DNA of 64,000 bases from Allobosea sp. (GTDB taxonomy: Bacteria; Pseudomonadota; Alphaproteobacteria; Rhizobiales; Beijerinckiaceae): positions 62,001-126,000 of the forward strand of contig NZ_JAUYTP010000006.1 in NCBI RefSeq assembly GCF_030695125.1. Direction: 5' to 3'. Numbering within the stretch: the stretch's first letter is position 1; every line of letters starts with the position of its first letter. The notes below the pieces were generated by a model, which saw only the letters and a program-made list of their open reading frames with translations, made no database searches and had not been told where the DNA came from. A program made the position numbers and the translations under genes. Positions 51,018-59,239 of this stretch are shown in pieces.

Positions 51018-51851
51018 GTGCCGCTGCTTTCGATCTTCATCATCGCGCGCGACGAGGCCGATCGCATCGAGCGGACGATCGAGGCGGTCCGGAGCCTCAG
51101 CGACGATATCGTGCTGGTCGATTCCGGCTCGACCGACGGCACCCAGGACCTCGCCGCGCGCCTCGGCGCCCGCGTCATCCCCAATCCCTGGCCGGGATAC
51201 GGTCTCCAGAAGCAGTTCGCCGAAGACCAGTGCCGCCATGACTGGCTTTTGAATCTCGACGCCGACGAGGTGGTGCCGCCGGCGATGGTGGCCGAGATCG
51301 CGGCGCTGTTTGCCGGCAGCGGCCCGGCGGCCGACGCCTATGAGTTGCGAATCGCCGAGATCTTTCCCGGTGAGCGCGCCCCGCATCGCTTCGCCTACGC
51401 GCTCGCACCTGTGCGTCTGTATCGACGGGACAAGGGGCGCTACTCGCCCTCGCCCGTGCATGACCGCGTCGATCTCGCGCCCGGCGCCCGCATCGCCCGG
51501 CTCAAGGGCACGGTGCATCATTATTCGGTGCGCTCGCTCGGGGAGCAGATGTCCAAGCTCAACAGCTACAGCGATGCCCAGGCCGATGACCTCGACAAGC
51601 GCGGCGTCTGGCTCTCGGTTTTTCGACTCGCCGTCGAGTTCCCCGCCAACTTCATCAAGGCCTATATTGGCCGCCGCCACGCCCTGCGCGGCGTCTACGG
51701 CTTCATGACCGCGATGAACTACGCCTTTTATCGCTATCTCAGGGTCGCCAAGCATTGGGAGCGGCGGCTGCAGCGCCGCGCGCCCGAGCAGGCCGCGGCG
51801 GCATCCCGCCGGACGCCGGCCGCGTCGTCGAGGGAGACGCCCGATGTCTGA
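51018..51851 (+). CDS. family 2 glycosyltransferase (WaaE/KdtX-like)
   Basis: 277 residues with a GTG start. LSIFIIARDEADRIERTIEAV, VLVDSGSTDGTQDLAARLGARV and the metal site LLNLDADEVVPP are the GT-A fold; a long C-terminal helix region with FPANFIKAYIGRRHALRG follows. WaaE-like enzymes add a sugar to the LPS core. It overlaps the next gene by 8 bp. Confidence 0.88.
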   Translation: MPLLSIFIIARDEADRIERTIEAVRSLSDDIVLVDSGSTDGTQDLAARLGARVIPNPWPGYGLQKQFAEDQCRHDWLLNLDADEVVPPAMVAEIAALFAGSGPAADAYELRIAEIFPGERAPHRFAYALAPVRLYRRDKGRYSPSPVHDRVDLAPGARIARLKGTVHHYSVRSLGEQMSKLNSYSDAQADDLDKRGVWLSVFRLAVEFPANFIKAYIGRRHALRGVYGFMTAMNYAFYRYLRVAKHWERRLQRRAPEQAAAASRRTPAASSRETPDV

Positions 51852-52590
51852 AGTCGCTCTGGTGACGGGTGGGGCGCGGCGCATCGGGCGTGCCATCGTC
51901 GAGCGGCTGGCCGAGGCCGGCTATGCCGTCGCGATCCATTGCGGCAGCGCTCGTGCGGAGGCCGAGGCTCTGGCCGACGCGATCATTCAGCGCGGCGGCC
52001 GTGCCATTGTGGTGCAGGCCGATCTGGTCGACCCTGCAGCCGTTGCGGCTCTGGTGCCGTCTGTCGAGGCGGCGCTCGGTCCGGTGACCCTGCTCGTCAA
52101 CAATGCCTCGAGCTTCCTGATCGACGAGGTGACCGCCATCGACGTCGCCACCTGGAACCGCCAGTTCTCGATCAATCTGCGCGCCCCCTCGGTGCTGGCC
52201 GGCGCGCTGGCCAACCACCTGCCCGCGGGGCGCCATGGCGCGATCGTCAACATCATCGACCAGCGCGTCTGGAAGCTGACGCCGCAGTATTACTCCTACA
52301 CCCTGACCAAGGCCGCCCTGCTGACGGCGACCAAGACCATGGCCCAGGCGCTGGCGCCGCGGATCCGCGTCAATGCGGTCGGCCCCGGACCGACCTTGCC
52401 CAATCCCCATGACGGGCCAGAGGCCATGGAGCAGGAGGCCGCCGGAACGCTGCTGCAGCGCACGATCGACCCGCGCGAGATCGCCGAGGCGGTGCTGTAT
52501 CTGGCGCAGGCGCGCGCGATCACCGGCCAGATGGTCGCCGTCGATGCCGGGCAGCATCTCGGCTGGCGCACGCCCGACATCGTCGGCTGA
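51844..52590 (+). CDS. SDR oxidoreductase, pteridine-reductase-like
   Basis: 248 residues. TGGARRIGRAIVERL with Arg17-type NADPH preference, NNASSFLIDEV, IIDQRVWKLTPQYYSYTLTKAAL (catalytic Asp/Tyr/Lys of FolM/PTR1 enzymes) and ITGQMVAVDAGQHLGW. It may reduce dihydromonapterin or pterins. The start lies in the end of the glycosyltransferase gene. Confidence 0.87.
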   Translation: MSEVALVTGGARRIGRAIVERLAEAGYAVAIHCGSARAEAEALADAIIQRGGRAIVVQADLVDPAAVAALVPSVEAALGPVTLLVNNASSFLIDEVTAIDVATWNRQFSINLRAPSVLAGALANHLPAGRHGAIVNIIDQRVWKLTPQYYSYTLTKAALLTATKTMAQALAPRIRVNAVGPGPTLPNPHDGPEAMEQEAAGTLLQRTIDPREIAEAVLYLAQARAITGQMVAVDAGQHLGWRTPDIVG

Positions 52591-52597
52591 CGCGCGA

Positions 52598-53227
52598 TCA
52601 GGCGTCCGGATCCGGTCGGTAGGGCGCCCGGCCACTGGCGAGCGCGCTGTCGAGCAGTTCGAGCCGGTCCTGCCCCCAGAACACCTCGCCATCGAGCACA
52701 TAGCTCGGCGCGCCGAAGACACCGGCGGCGATCGCAGCCGCGATAGTGCCCTCATAGCTTTGCACCACCGCTTCGCTGTCGGCCACGAGCGCCAGAGCCT
52801 GCGCATCGAAGCCGCAGGACTGGGCCACCCGGGCCACCGCCCCGGGCTGCGTCATGTCCTCGTTGCGCGACCAGACGCCGGCCATGATCTCGCCCATGAA
52901 GCGGCCCGGATCCCCGCCTGCCTGCACGATCGCGATCAGGAAGCGGTCGGCGAGCGAGGGATCGAACGGAAAATGCTTCGGCTGCAGCACCAGCGGCACG
53001 TTGCGGCGCTCGCGCCAGCGCTGCAGGTCCATCAGCCGGTAGCGCTGGCGCACCGGATGGCGCTTCGGCAACGGCAGGCCGCCCGTCTCGTCGAAGACCG
53101 CCCGCAGCGGCACCGGCCGATAGACGATCATGCAGCCATGGCGCTTGGCGATGTCGAGGAAGGTCGCGTGCCCCAGATAAGTCCAGGGCGAGTGCAGCGA
53201 GAAATAGTAGTCGATGGCGCGGGGCAT
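52598..53227 (-). CDS. 2-hydroxychromene-2-carboxylate isomerase-like (DsbA-fold) protein
   Basis: 209 residues from ATG 53227. DYYFSLHSPWTYLGHATF has the Ser that replaces the DsbA cysteine and binds glutathione; FGAPSYVLDGEVFWGQDRL is the conserved C-terminal motif of HCCA isomerases. Convergent with the SDR gene at 8 bp. Confidence 0.87.
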   Translation of the reverse strand: MPRAIDYYFSLHSPWTYLGHATFLDIAKRHGCMIVYRPVPLRAVFDETGGLPLPKRHPVRQRYRLMDLQRWRERRNVPLVLQPKHFPFDPSLADRFLIAIVQAGGDPGRFMGEIMAGVWSRNEDMTQPGAVARVAQSCGFDAQALALVADSEAVVQSYEGTIAAAIAAGVFGAPSYVLDGEVFWGQDRLELLDSALASGRAPYRPDPDA

Positions 53228-53297
53228 GGGCGTCTTTCGGCTCGGCGAGGACACGCACGATAGCGGCCCGCGAAATCGAGGAAAGCCGCAGCCACGC

Positions 53298-53326
53298 ATG
53301 ACAGGGTTGGCGAGCAGCGTTATACT
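53298..53326 (+). promoter_or_regulatory. promoter of the ParDE pair
   Basis: ATGACA (53298-53303), 17 nt, TATACT (53321-53326): both boxes match the consensus at 5 of 6 positions. The transcription start would be about 20 nt before the parD ATG. Confidence 0.6.
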
Positions 53327-53354
53327 CGATCTTGGTAACGTCTCGGGTCAGGCC

Positions 53355-53606
53355 ATGGGCAAGAACACCTCGATCAGCCTCAGCGACCATTTCGTCAGCT
53401 TCATCGAATCGGAGGTCGAGAAGGGTCGCTACGGCTCCGCCAGCGAGGTCGTGCGGGCTGGCCTGCGCCTGCTCGAGGATCAGGAGGCCCGGATCGCCGC
53501 CCTGCGCGCCGCGCTCGACGAGGGCGAGGCGAGTGGTTTCGATGAAGAGTTCGACTTCGATGCCTTCATCGAAGCGGAAACAAAAAAGGCGGGGGAGCAC
53601 GCTTGA
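53355..53606 (+). CDS. ParD-like ribbon-helix-helix antitoxin
   Basis: 83 residues from ATG 53355. NTSISLSDHFVSFIESEVEKGRYGSASEVVRAGLRLLEDQEAR is the ParD/CC2985 ribbon-helix-helix; the acidic Phe-rich tail FDEEFDFDAFIEAE binds ParE. It overlaps parE by 4 nt. Confidence 0.9.
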   Translation: MGKNTSISLSDHFVSFIESEVEKGRYGSASEVVRAGLRLLEDQEARIAALRAALDEGEASGFDEEFDFDAFIEAETKKAGEHA

Positions 53607-53896
53607 AGCGGTACATCCTCCGTCGCCGCGCCAGCGCCGATCTGAAGGACATATCCGCATTTTCCGAACGCGAATGGGGCCGATCGCAAGCGAACGTTTA
53701 TCTCCGCCGCATTCAGCGGGCGGTCGAGCATCTTGCTGAGACACCCGACATGGGGCCGGCCTGCGACGAGATCAAACGAGACCACAGAAGATTCCCCGTC
53801 GGATCTCATGTCGTCTTCTACCGCAAGACTTGCGACCGCATCGAGATCGTTCGCATCCTGCACCAGAGCAGGGACGTCGTTCGGCACCTGAAGTGA
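53603..53896 (+). CDS. ParE-like toxin (RelE superfamily)
   Basis: 97 residues. YILRRRASADLKDISAFSEREWGRSQANVYLRRIQRAVEHLAETPDMGPACDE and RRFPVGSHVVFYRKTCDRIEIVRILHQSRDV are the ParE fold. ParE toxins poison DNA gyrase. It ends 4 bp from the convergent pgeF. Confidence 0.92.
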   Translation: MKRYILRRRASADLKDISAFSEREWGRSQANVYLRRIQRAVEHLAETPDMGPACDEIKRDHRRFPVGSHVVFYRKTCDRIEIVRILHQSRDVVRHLK

Positions 53897-53899
53897 TGG

Positions 53900-54697
53900 T
53901 TAAACCAGCGTGATCGCCGAGATCAGCCGCCCGTAATCCGGCTCGCCGCGATGCGTCGTCCGGCGATAGCTGAAGAAGCGCTCTTCATCGCCATAGGTGC
54001 AGAGTGACAGATCGAGGAAGCGCCCGATGCCGGCTTCCTGCGCCCGCAGACCGATGAAGGCCGGCAGGTCGAACATCGCATGCGCGGCGCGCTCGGACGC
54101 CGTGAAGAAGCGCGCATAGGTCGCGTTCTGCGCCTTGAAGCGCTCGACGAATTCCGGTCCGACCTCATAGGCCTTCGCACTGATCGTCGGCCCCAGCACC
54201 GCGAGGATGCGCTCGCGCCGCGCGCCGAGCTTCTCCATCGCGGTCACGGTCGAGGCGACGATTCCCGAGAACGCCCCCTTCCAGCCCGCATGCGCGGCGC
54301 CGATGACGCGCGCCTCGCTGTCGGCGAAGAGGATCGGCCCGCAATCGGCGGTCGAGACACCCAGCGCGACGCCGGGCGCAGCGCTGACCATGGCGTCGGC
54401 CTTCGGACGCTCGCCCTGCCAGGGGCCGCCGACGATCTCCACATCGGCCGAATGCACCTGATAGAGGCTGACGAGATGCGACGGCTCGACCGCCAGATGC
54501 GCCGCCATCCGCCTGCGATTCTCGGCGATGGCCGCCGCATCGTCGGAGGATCCGAGCCCACCATTGAGCGAGGCGTAGATCCCGGTCGAAACGCCGCCCT
54601 CGCGCGTGAAGAAGGCGTGGCGGATGCCAGGCTCGGCGGCAAGATCGGGGGAGGTGATGAACATCGTGTCGTCCGGTTTCAGCGAGGTGCAGCTCAT
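53900..54697 (-). CDS. pgeF: peptidoglycan editing factor/purine nucleoside phosphorylase (YfiH family)
   Basis: 265 residues from ATG 54697. HAFFTREGGVSTGIYASLNGG, LVSLYQVHSADVEIV, STADCGPILFADSEARVIGAAHAGWKGA (Cys and His zinc ligands) and GPTISAKAYEVGPEFV define the family. It cleaves purine nucleosides and is implicated in peptidoglycan fidelity. The lgt-midA-pgeF order is typical of the group. Confidence 0.92.
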   Translation of the reverse strand: MSCTSLKPDDTMFITSPDLAAEPGIRHAFFTREGGVSTGIYASLNGGLGSSDDAAAIAENRRRMAAHLAVEPSHLVSLYQVHSADVEIVGGPWQGERPKADAMVSAAPGVALGVSTADCGPILFADSEARVIGAAHAGWKGAFSGIVASTVTAMEKLGARRERILAVLGPTISAKAYEVGPEFVERFKAQNATYARFFTASERAAHAMFDLPAFIGLRAQEAGIGRFLDLSLCTYGDEERFFSYRRTTHRGEPDYGRLISAITLV

Positions 54698-54698
54698 G

Positions 54699-55796
54699 TC
54701 AGCCCTGCTCTGGCAGGCGATGAAGGTCAAATCCGGGCAAGGGCGGCAGGCCCGGATGCGAGACCGCGAGAACCTTGAACAGATCGCCCATGCCAGTGAC
54801 GCCCCGTTCGGTCAGCCGGTCGAAGGCCGAGTTGATCGACGCCGCTTGCTCCGGCGTCGCCTTTCTCGACAAGGCCTGCGCCCGCTCGGCCAGGCCCAGC
54901 GCCAGCAGAAAATCCGCTTGCCGGACGGGCCCGTGCGTCGCGGCACTGGCCCGCAGCGCCGCCTGCGCCATACGGGCGAAATCGACATGGACGGTGACAT
55001 CCGCCTCGCCGGGCTCGTCCAGCGGATCGACGAAAGCGTGCCGATGCATCGCCTGCAGCGTGTCGCCGAAGCCTGATTGCAGCGAGCCATAGTCGATCAA
55101 GAGCGCCCCGCCACCATGACGCGCCAGATGCGATGCGACGCCCGACACCAGCGACATGGCCGCCAGCGGCTGCTCGAGCACCGCGCCGGGCGGCGCCGTC
55201 GCGGGCCCCGCCCCGTCTGAAGCGGTTGCGGCCAGCCCGAACGCAAGGCGCCCCTCCTCGTCCAGCCCGACCATGCGCTCGTGCCAGCCCTGTTGCGTCA
55301 TCACGAATTGGTCGATCGGGAGCGCGTCGAGCAATTCGTTGGCGACGATGATCGCGGTGCCCTCCAGCGCGGTCTCGACCCGCTCGTGCCAGACCGGTTC
55401 AGCCTTGCCGGCAAGCGTCGCGGCCTGAATCTCGCGCAGCACCGGGCTGGTCTCGACCAGATGCACCGCTGCCGCCGCGTGAAACCCCGGCACGATTCGC
55501 GTCGCGCGCAGCATGTCCGCCATCAGCGTGCCGCGTCCGGGACCGATCTCGATCAGGGCGAAGCGCGAAGGCGAGCCCATCGCCTGCCAGAGATGGGCCG
55601 CCCAGAGGCCGATCATCTCGCCGAACATCTGGCTGATCTCCGGCGCGGTGGTGAAGTCGCCCTGCCCACCGAAGGGATCGCGCGTCATGTAGTAGCCATA
55701 GCGTGGATGGCCCAGGCACAGCGCCATGAAGCGCGAGACGGGAAGCGGGCCTTCCTCCGCGATCAGGCGGATCAGCTCCGCCTTCAGCGCGCTCAC
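54699..55796 (-). CDS. MidA/NDUFAF7-family protein-arginine methyltransferase
   Basis: 365 residues with a GTG start at 55796 overlapping the lgt stop (GTGA). FMALCLGHPRYGYYMTRDPFGGQGDFTTAPEISQMFGEMIGLW, IEIGPGRGTLMADMLRA and LVETSPVLR are the family core; LIDYGSLQSGFGDTLQAMHRH follows. Eukaryotic homologues methylate complex I; the bacterial target is probably similar. A same-frame extension through lgt to 56672 is rejected. Confidence 0.9.
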   Translation of the reverse strand: MSALKAELIRLIAEEGPLPVSRFMALCLGHPRYGYYMTRDPFGGQGDFTTAPEISQMFGEMIGLWAAHLWQAMGSPSRFALIEIGPGRGTLMADMLRATRIVPGFHAAAAVHLVETSPVLREIQAATLAGKAEPVWHERVETALEGTAIIVANELLDALPIDQFVMTQQGWHERMVGLDEEGRLAFGLAATASDGAGPATAPPGAVLEQPLAAMSLVSGVASHLARHGGGALLIDYGSLQSGFGDTLQAMHRHAFVDPLDEPGEADVTVHVDFARMAQAALRASAATHGPVRQADFLLALGLAERAQALSRKATPEQAASINSAFDRLTERGVTGMGDLFKVLAVSHPGLPPLPGFDLHRLPEQG

Positions 55797-56638
55797 ACGG
55801 CCTCCCGACGGGCGCGCAGCACGAGAAAGAGCCCCGCCGCGAACAGCGGCAGCGAGAGCAGCATGCCCATCGTGATGCCGCCCGAGAGCGCATCGACCGA
55901 GGCCCCGAACAGGAAGCCGAGCTGCGGATCGGGCTCGCGGAAGAACTCGCAGACGATGCGCGCCACCGCATAGCCCATCCCGAACACGCCGGCGACGAGG
56001 CCGGGCCGCTTCAGCCCGCCGGCCCGCACCAGCAGCGCCAGCAGGATGAACAGCAACAGCCCCTCGCCCAGCGCCTCGTAGAGTTGGCTCGGATGGCGCG
56101 GCAGCGGCCCGCCGCCCGGAAACACCATCGCCCAGGGCACACCCGGCGCCGGCCGGCCCCACAACTCGGCATTGATGAAATTGGCGATGCGCCCGAGGAA
56201 CAGCCCGATCGGCACAACGGCGGCGGCGATGTCGAACACCGCCAGCGCCGGATAGCCGCGCCGCCGCGCGAACAGCCACAGGCCGGTCGCTGCGCCGATC
56301 AGCCCGCCATGGAAGGACATGCCGCCCTGCCAGATCGCCAGGATGTCCTGCGGCCGATCGAGATAGCGCGCCAGATCGTAGAACAGCACGAAGCCGAGCC
56401 GCCCGCCGAGCACGACGCCGAGCGCGACGAAGAGCAGCATGTCGTCGAGTTCCTCGACCTTGGGCCGGGCACGCCCCGCCCAGAGCGGCTCGGCCGCGAC
56501 CAGCCGGCGCGCATACCACCAGCCGCCAAGCAGGCCGACGACATAGGCCAGCCCATACCATTTGACCGAGAGCGGCCCGAGCTGCAGCGCGACCGGGTCG
56601 ATCACCGGGAAGGCGATGGCGAAGGTTGGCATGGGCAA
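55793..56638 (-). CDS. lgt: prolipoprotein diacylglyceryl transferase
   Basis: 281 residues, seven membrane helices. GRLGFVLFYDLARYL, GGMSFHGGLIGAATGLW (HGGL with catalytic His) and the Lgt signature LGRIANFINAELWGRP are present. It transfers diacylglycerol to lipobox cysteines, for example that of the CAP lipoprotein here. Start 56638 or 56632. Confidence 0.96.
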   Translation of the reverse strand: MPMPTFAIAFPVIDPVALQLGPLSVKWYGLAYVVGLLGGWWYARRLVAAEPLWAGRARPKVEELDDMLLFVALGVVLGGRLGFVLFYDLARYLDRPQDILAIWQGGMSFHGGLIGAATGLWLFARRRGYPALAVFDIAAAVVPIGLFLGRIANFINAELWGRPAPGVPWAMVFPGGGPLPRHPSQLYEALGEGLLLFILLALLVRAGGLKRPGLVAGVFGMGYAVARIVCEFFREPDPQLGFLFGASVDALSGGITMGMLLSLPLFAAGLFLVLRARREAV

Positions 56639-56720
56639 AGCGTCCGGATGGCGGGCGGGTGGTGATGGTCACCGCAACGCCGCGAGGTCAAGTGGGGTGG
56701 CCGCGCGCCGCTCACCACGA

Positions 56721-56750
56721 TTGATGGCATCGCCATCATAGTGATATCAT
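56721..56750 (+). promoter_or_regulatory. promoter and operators of the FitAB-like pair
   Basis: TTGATG (56721-56726), 18 nt, TATCAT (56745-56750). Interwoven are a perfect inverted repeat GATGGC-ATC-GCCATC (56723-56737) and the 8-bp palindrome TGATATCA (56742-56749), similar in core to FitA boxes. Repressor binding would cover the promoter. Confidence 0.6.
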
Positions 56751-56775
56751 CTCGGACCGAAAGAGGAGGCTCGCC

Positions 56776-57015
56776 ATGCCGTCAGTCACCGTTCGCAAGC
56801 TGTCCGACGAGACGCATCGGGCTCTCAAGATCCGGGCCGCGCGCCATGGCCGCAGCACCGAAGCCGAGATCCGTCATATCCTCGACGCCGCGGTCAATCC
56901 GGCGCCGCGCATCAAGCTCGGCTCGCTGCTCGCCGAGATCGGCCGCGAAACCGGGGGCTTCGATACCGAGGGCCTGCGTGACAAGACGATCTCAGAGCCG
57001 GTGAGCTTCGAATGA
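56776..57015 (+). CDS. FitA-like ribbon-helix-helix antitoxin
   Basis: 79 residues, AGGAGG 6 nt upstream. SVTVRKLSDETHRALKIRAARHGRSTEAEIRHILDAAV is the Arc-like RHH of FitA/VapB antitoxins; the C-terminal GSLLAEIGRETGGFD binds the toxin. Overlaps the toxin gene by 4 nt. Confidence 0.9.
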   Translation: MPSVTVRKLSDETHRALKIRAARHGRSTEAEIRHILDAAVNPAPRIKLGSLLAEIGRETGGFDTEGLRDKTISEPVSFE

Positions 57016-57431
57016 TCCTGCTCGACACAAACGTCGTGTCGGAAGCCTCGAAGCCAGGCGGACACCCGAATGTGAAAGCCTGGCTTGATCGACAGCCGAC
57101 GGACAGTCTCTATCTGTCTGCGGTGACGGTGGCCGAACTGCTCTGGGGTATCGCAGTCCTCCCGAATGGCCGGCGCAAGCATTCGCTCGAAGACGTTCTC
57201 CGCAGTCGCGTCCTGCCTGTTTTCGAAGGTCGCATTCTGCCCTTCGACACGGCGGCCGCCGAGGCCTATGCGCAGCTCCGGGCGCATGGCCGCGCGACCG
57301 GAAAAGCCATCGCGACGGTCGACGGCTACATCGCCGCCATCGCGCTCGCCCATCGCCTGACCGTGGCGACACGCGACACCGCTCCTTTCGCGGCAGCGGG
57401 CCTGGCGGTGATCAACCCCTGGACCGCCTGA
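57012..57431 (+). CDS. FitB/VapC-like PIN-domain toxin
   Basis: 139 residues. MILLDTNVVSEASKP (first Asp), LSAVTVAELLWGI (Glu), ATVDGYIAAIALAHRLTVATRDTAPFAAAGLAVINPW (last Asp pair). A complete PIN nuclease with the FitB-type ending. Confidence 0.92.
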   Translation: MILLDTNVVSEASKPGGHPNVKAWLDRQPTDSLYLSAVTVAELLWGIAVLPNGRRKHSLEDVLRSRVLPVFEGRILPFDTAAAEAYAQLRAHGRATGKAIATVDGYIAAIALAHRLTVATRDTAPFAAAGLAVINPWTA

Positions 57432-57440
57432 CCCGACACA

Positions 57441-58466
57441 TCACAGCTTCACGATCAGCTTGCCGAAATTGCCGCCCTCGAGCAGCCCGATGAAGGCCTC
57501 TGGCGCCCGTTCCAGCCCCTCGACGATGTCTTCCTTGTACTTCACCGCCCCGCTGGCGATCCAGGCCGCCATCGCGCGCTCGAAATCGGGCCGCTGAGCG
57601 ATGAATTCACGCTGGATGAAGCCGCGGATCAGCAGACTCTTGGACAGGACCTGCCGCATCAGCACCGGCAGGCGGTCGGGCCCCTCGAAGGCGCCGGTGG
57701 CGTTGTACTGCGCGACCAGCCCGCAGACCGGGATGCGCGCAAAGGTGTTCAGCAGCGGGAACACCCCGTCCCAGACCTTGCCGCCGACATTCTCGAAATA
57801 GACGTCGATCCCATCCGGGCAGGCCGCCGCGAGCTGCGCCGCGAAATCCGGCGCCTTGTGATCAATCACGGCGTCGAAGCCGAAGCTGTCGCGCACCACC
57901 GCACATTTCTCCGGCCCGCCCGCGATGCCCACAGCCCGTGCACCCTTGATCCGCGCGATCTGCCCCACCGCCGAACCGACAGGGCCGCTGGCGGCCGCGA
58001 CGACGACGGTCTCGCCGGTCTTCGGCTGGCCGATCGTCAGCAAGCCCGCATAGGCGGTGAAGCCCGGCATACCCAACACGCCGAGCGCCGTCGTCACCGG
58101 CGCGGCAGCCGGATCGAGCTTGCGCAGCTGATCGCCCTTCGCCAGCGCATGCGACTGCCAGCCGGAAAAGGATAGCGCGATGTCGCCCGCCGCAAAGCCG
58201 GGATGGCGGCTCTCCAGCACCTCGGCGACGGTGCCGCCTTCCATGACGGCGCCGATCTCGGTCGGCGCGGCGTAGCTCTTCGCCGCGCTCATCCGCCCGC
58301 GCATATAGGGGTCGAGCGAGAGATAGAGGATCTTCAGCAGCACCTCGCCTTCGCCGGGAGTCGGGATCGGCGCCCGCTCAAGCCGAAAGTTGTCCGGCGC
58401 AGGGCGCCCCTCGGGACGCGAGGCCAGGGCGATGCGCAGATGATCGGCTTTGGGCACGGGGGACAT
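57441..58466 (-). CDS. NADP-dependent medium-chain oxidoreductase (CurA/PTGR-like)
   Basis: 341 residues without zinc ligands. LYLSLDPYMRGRM near the N-terminus and VVAAASGPVGSAVGQIARIKGARAVGIAGG for NADPH define the curcumin/dienal reductase group; NVGGKVWDGVFPLL and FIQREFIAQRPDFE follow. It reduces enal/enone double bonds. Confidence 0.92.
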   Translation of the reverse strand: MSPVPKADHLRIALASRPEGRPAPDNFRLERAPIPTPGEGEVLLKILYLSLDPYMRGRMSAAKSYAAPTEIGAVMEGGTVAEVLESRHPGFAAGDIALSFSGWQSHALAKGDQLRKLDPAAAPVTTALGVLGMPGFTAYAGLLTIGQPKTGETVVVAAASGPVGSAVGQIARIKGARAVGIAGGPEKCAVVRDSFGFDAVIDHKAPDFAAQLAAACPDGIDVYFENVGGKVWDGVFPLLNTFARIPVCGLVAQYNATGAFEGPDRLPVLMRQVLSKSLLIRGFIQREFIAQRPDFERAMAAWIASGAVKYKEDIVEGLERAPEAFIGLLEGGNFGKLIVKL

Positions 58467-58562
58467 CCTGAATGGAGAATGGCAGAGGCGTTGCCGTTCA
58501 TATGGGAACGCCCCGCCCCCAAGGACAGCGCCGGGGATCGCTTTAAGGCCCCGATAGGCGCG

Positions 58563-59171
58563 TCATGAATCTGATTCGACCGATCCGCCGCGCCCCGCTT
58601 CGCCACGCGCCGTCAGACGCTCGAAGGCGGAGGGTCGGCCGCGAGCCTGCCAGGCCGCGATGAGGGCGGCGGCGTTTCGCTCCGGTGCGATCAGGCTATC
58701 GACCTCGAAATCGTAGAGGCAGTAGTCGTGGATCTGGAAGAAATCGCGCCGGGCATCGCCGACGGGTCGGTCGCCGCGCGCCAACTCCCGCCGCTCCAGC
58801 TCCGCCAGATCGCAATGCACGCCGACGAAAAAGACGTCCTGTCCCGCCAGAGTGCCGACGAGCCGGTGCAGCCAGGCTTCGCTCTCCATGATGTGCTCGA
58901 CGATCAGGCTGTTTCCGGCCCGAAGATAGGCCAGCAGCGACTGCTCGAAGCCGATGAAGAACGGCTCCCGCATCGCGCGCCAGGCGAACTCGCCGTTCTT
59001 GATGCGGGCAGAGGGCAGCACGCCGGAATCACGCAGATGATCGATCGAAATGTGCCAGAAAGGCCGGTCGATCTTCGCCTGAACGGCTCTCGCGAGCGAC
59101 GACTTGCCGCTCGACGAGGCCCCGTTGAGCAGGATCATCTGCCCGGCTGGCACCACATTCTCAGCCGACAT
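58563..59171 (-). CDS. chloramphenicol-phosphotransferase-like P-loop kinase
   Basis: 202 residues from ATG 59171. P-loop MILLNGASSSGKSSLARA; HISIDHLRDSG with the acidic residue of Walker B-like site; IVEHIMES; and LERRELARGDRPVGDARRDFFQIH, typical of CPT-like proteins. The phosphate acceptor is unknown; antibiotic modification is only one possibility. Confidence 0.8.
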   Translation of the reverse strand: MSAENVVPAGQMILLNGASSSGKSSLARAVQAKIDRPFWHISIDHLRDSGVLPSARIKNGEFAWRAMREPFFIGFEQSLLAYLRAGNSLIVEHIMESEAWLHRLVGTLAGQDVFFVGVHCDLAELERRELARGDRPVGDARRDFFQIHDYCLYDFEVDSLIAPERNAAALIAAWQARGRPSAFERLTARGEAGRGGSVESDS

Positions 59172-59239
59172 GCGCCCAACACTCCGTCTCGACCGCAGGG
59201 GTACGCTCCTGACATGACGAAACGCCCGGCACATCCTAC

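Noticed and set aside
54699-56672. 657-codon frame that would fuse a new N-terminus to the MidA-like protein
   Set aside because: The upstream part is a shadow of lgt; the GTG at 55796 overlaps the lgt stop and matches the family N-terminus.
58563-59171. Antibiotic resistance (chloramphenicol phosphotransferase) call
   Set aside because: Only the general CPT-like kinase pattern is seen; resistance cannot be inferred from it.
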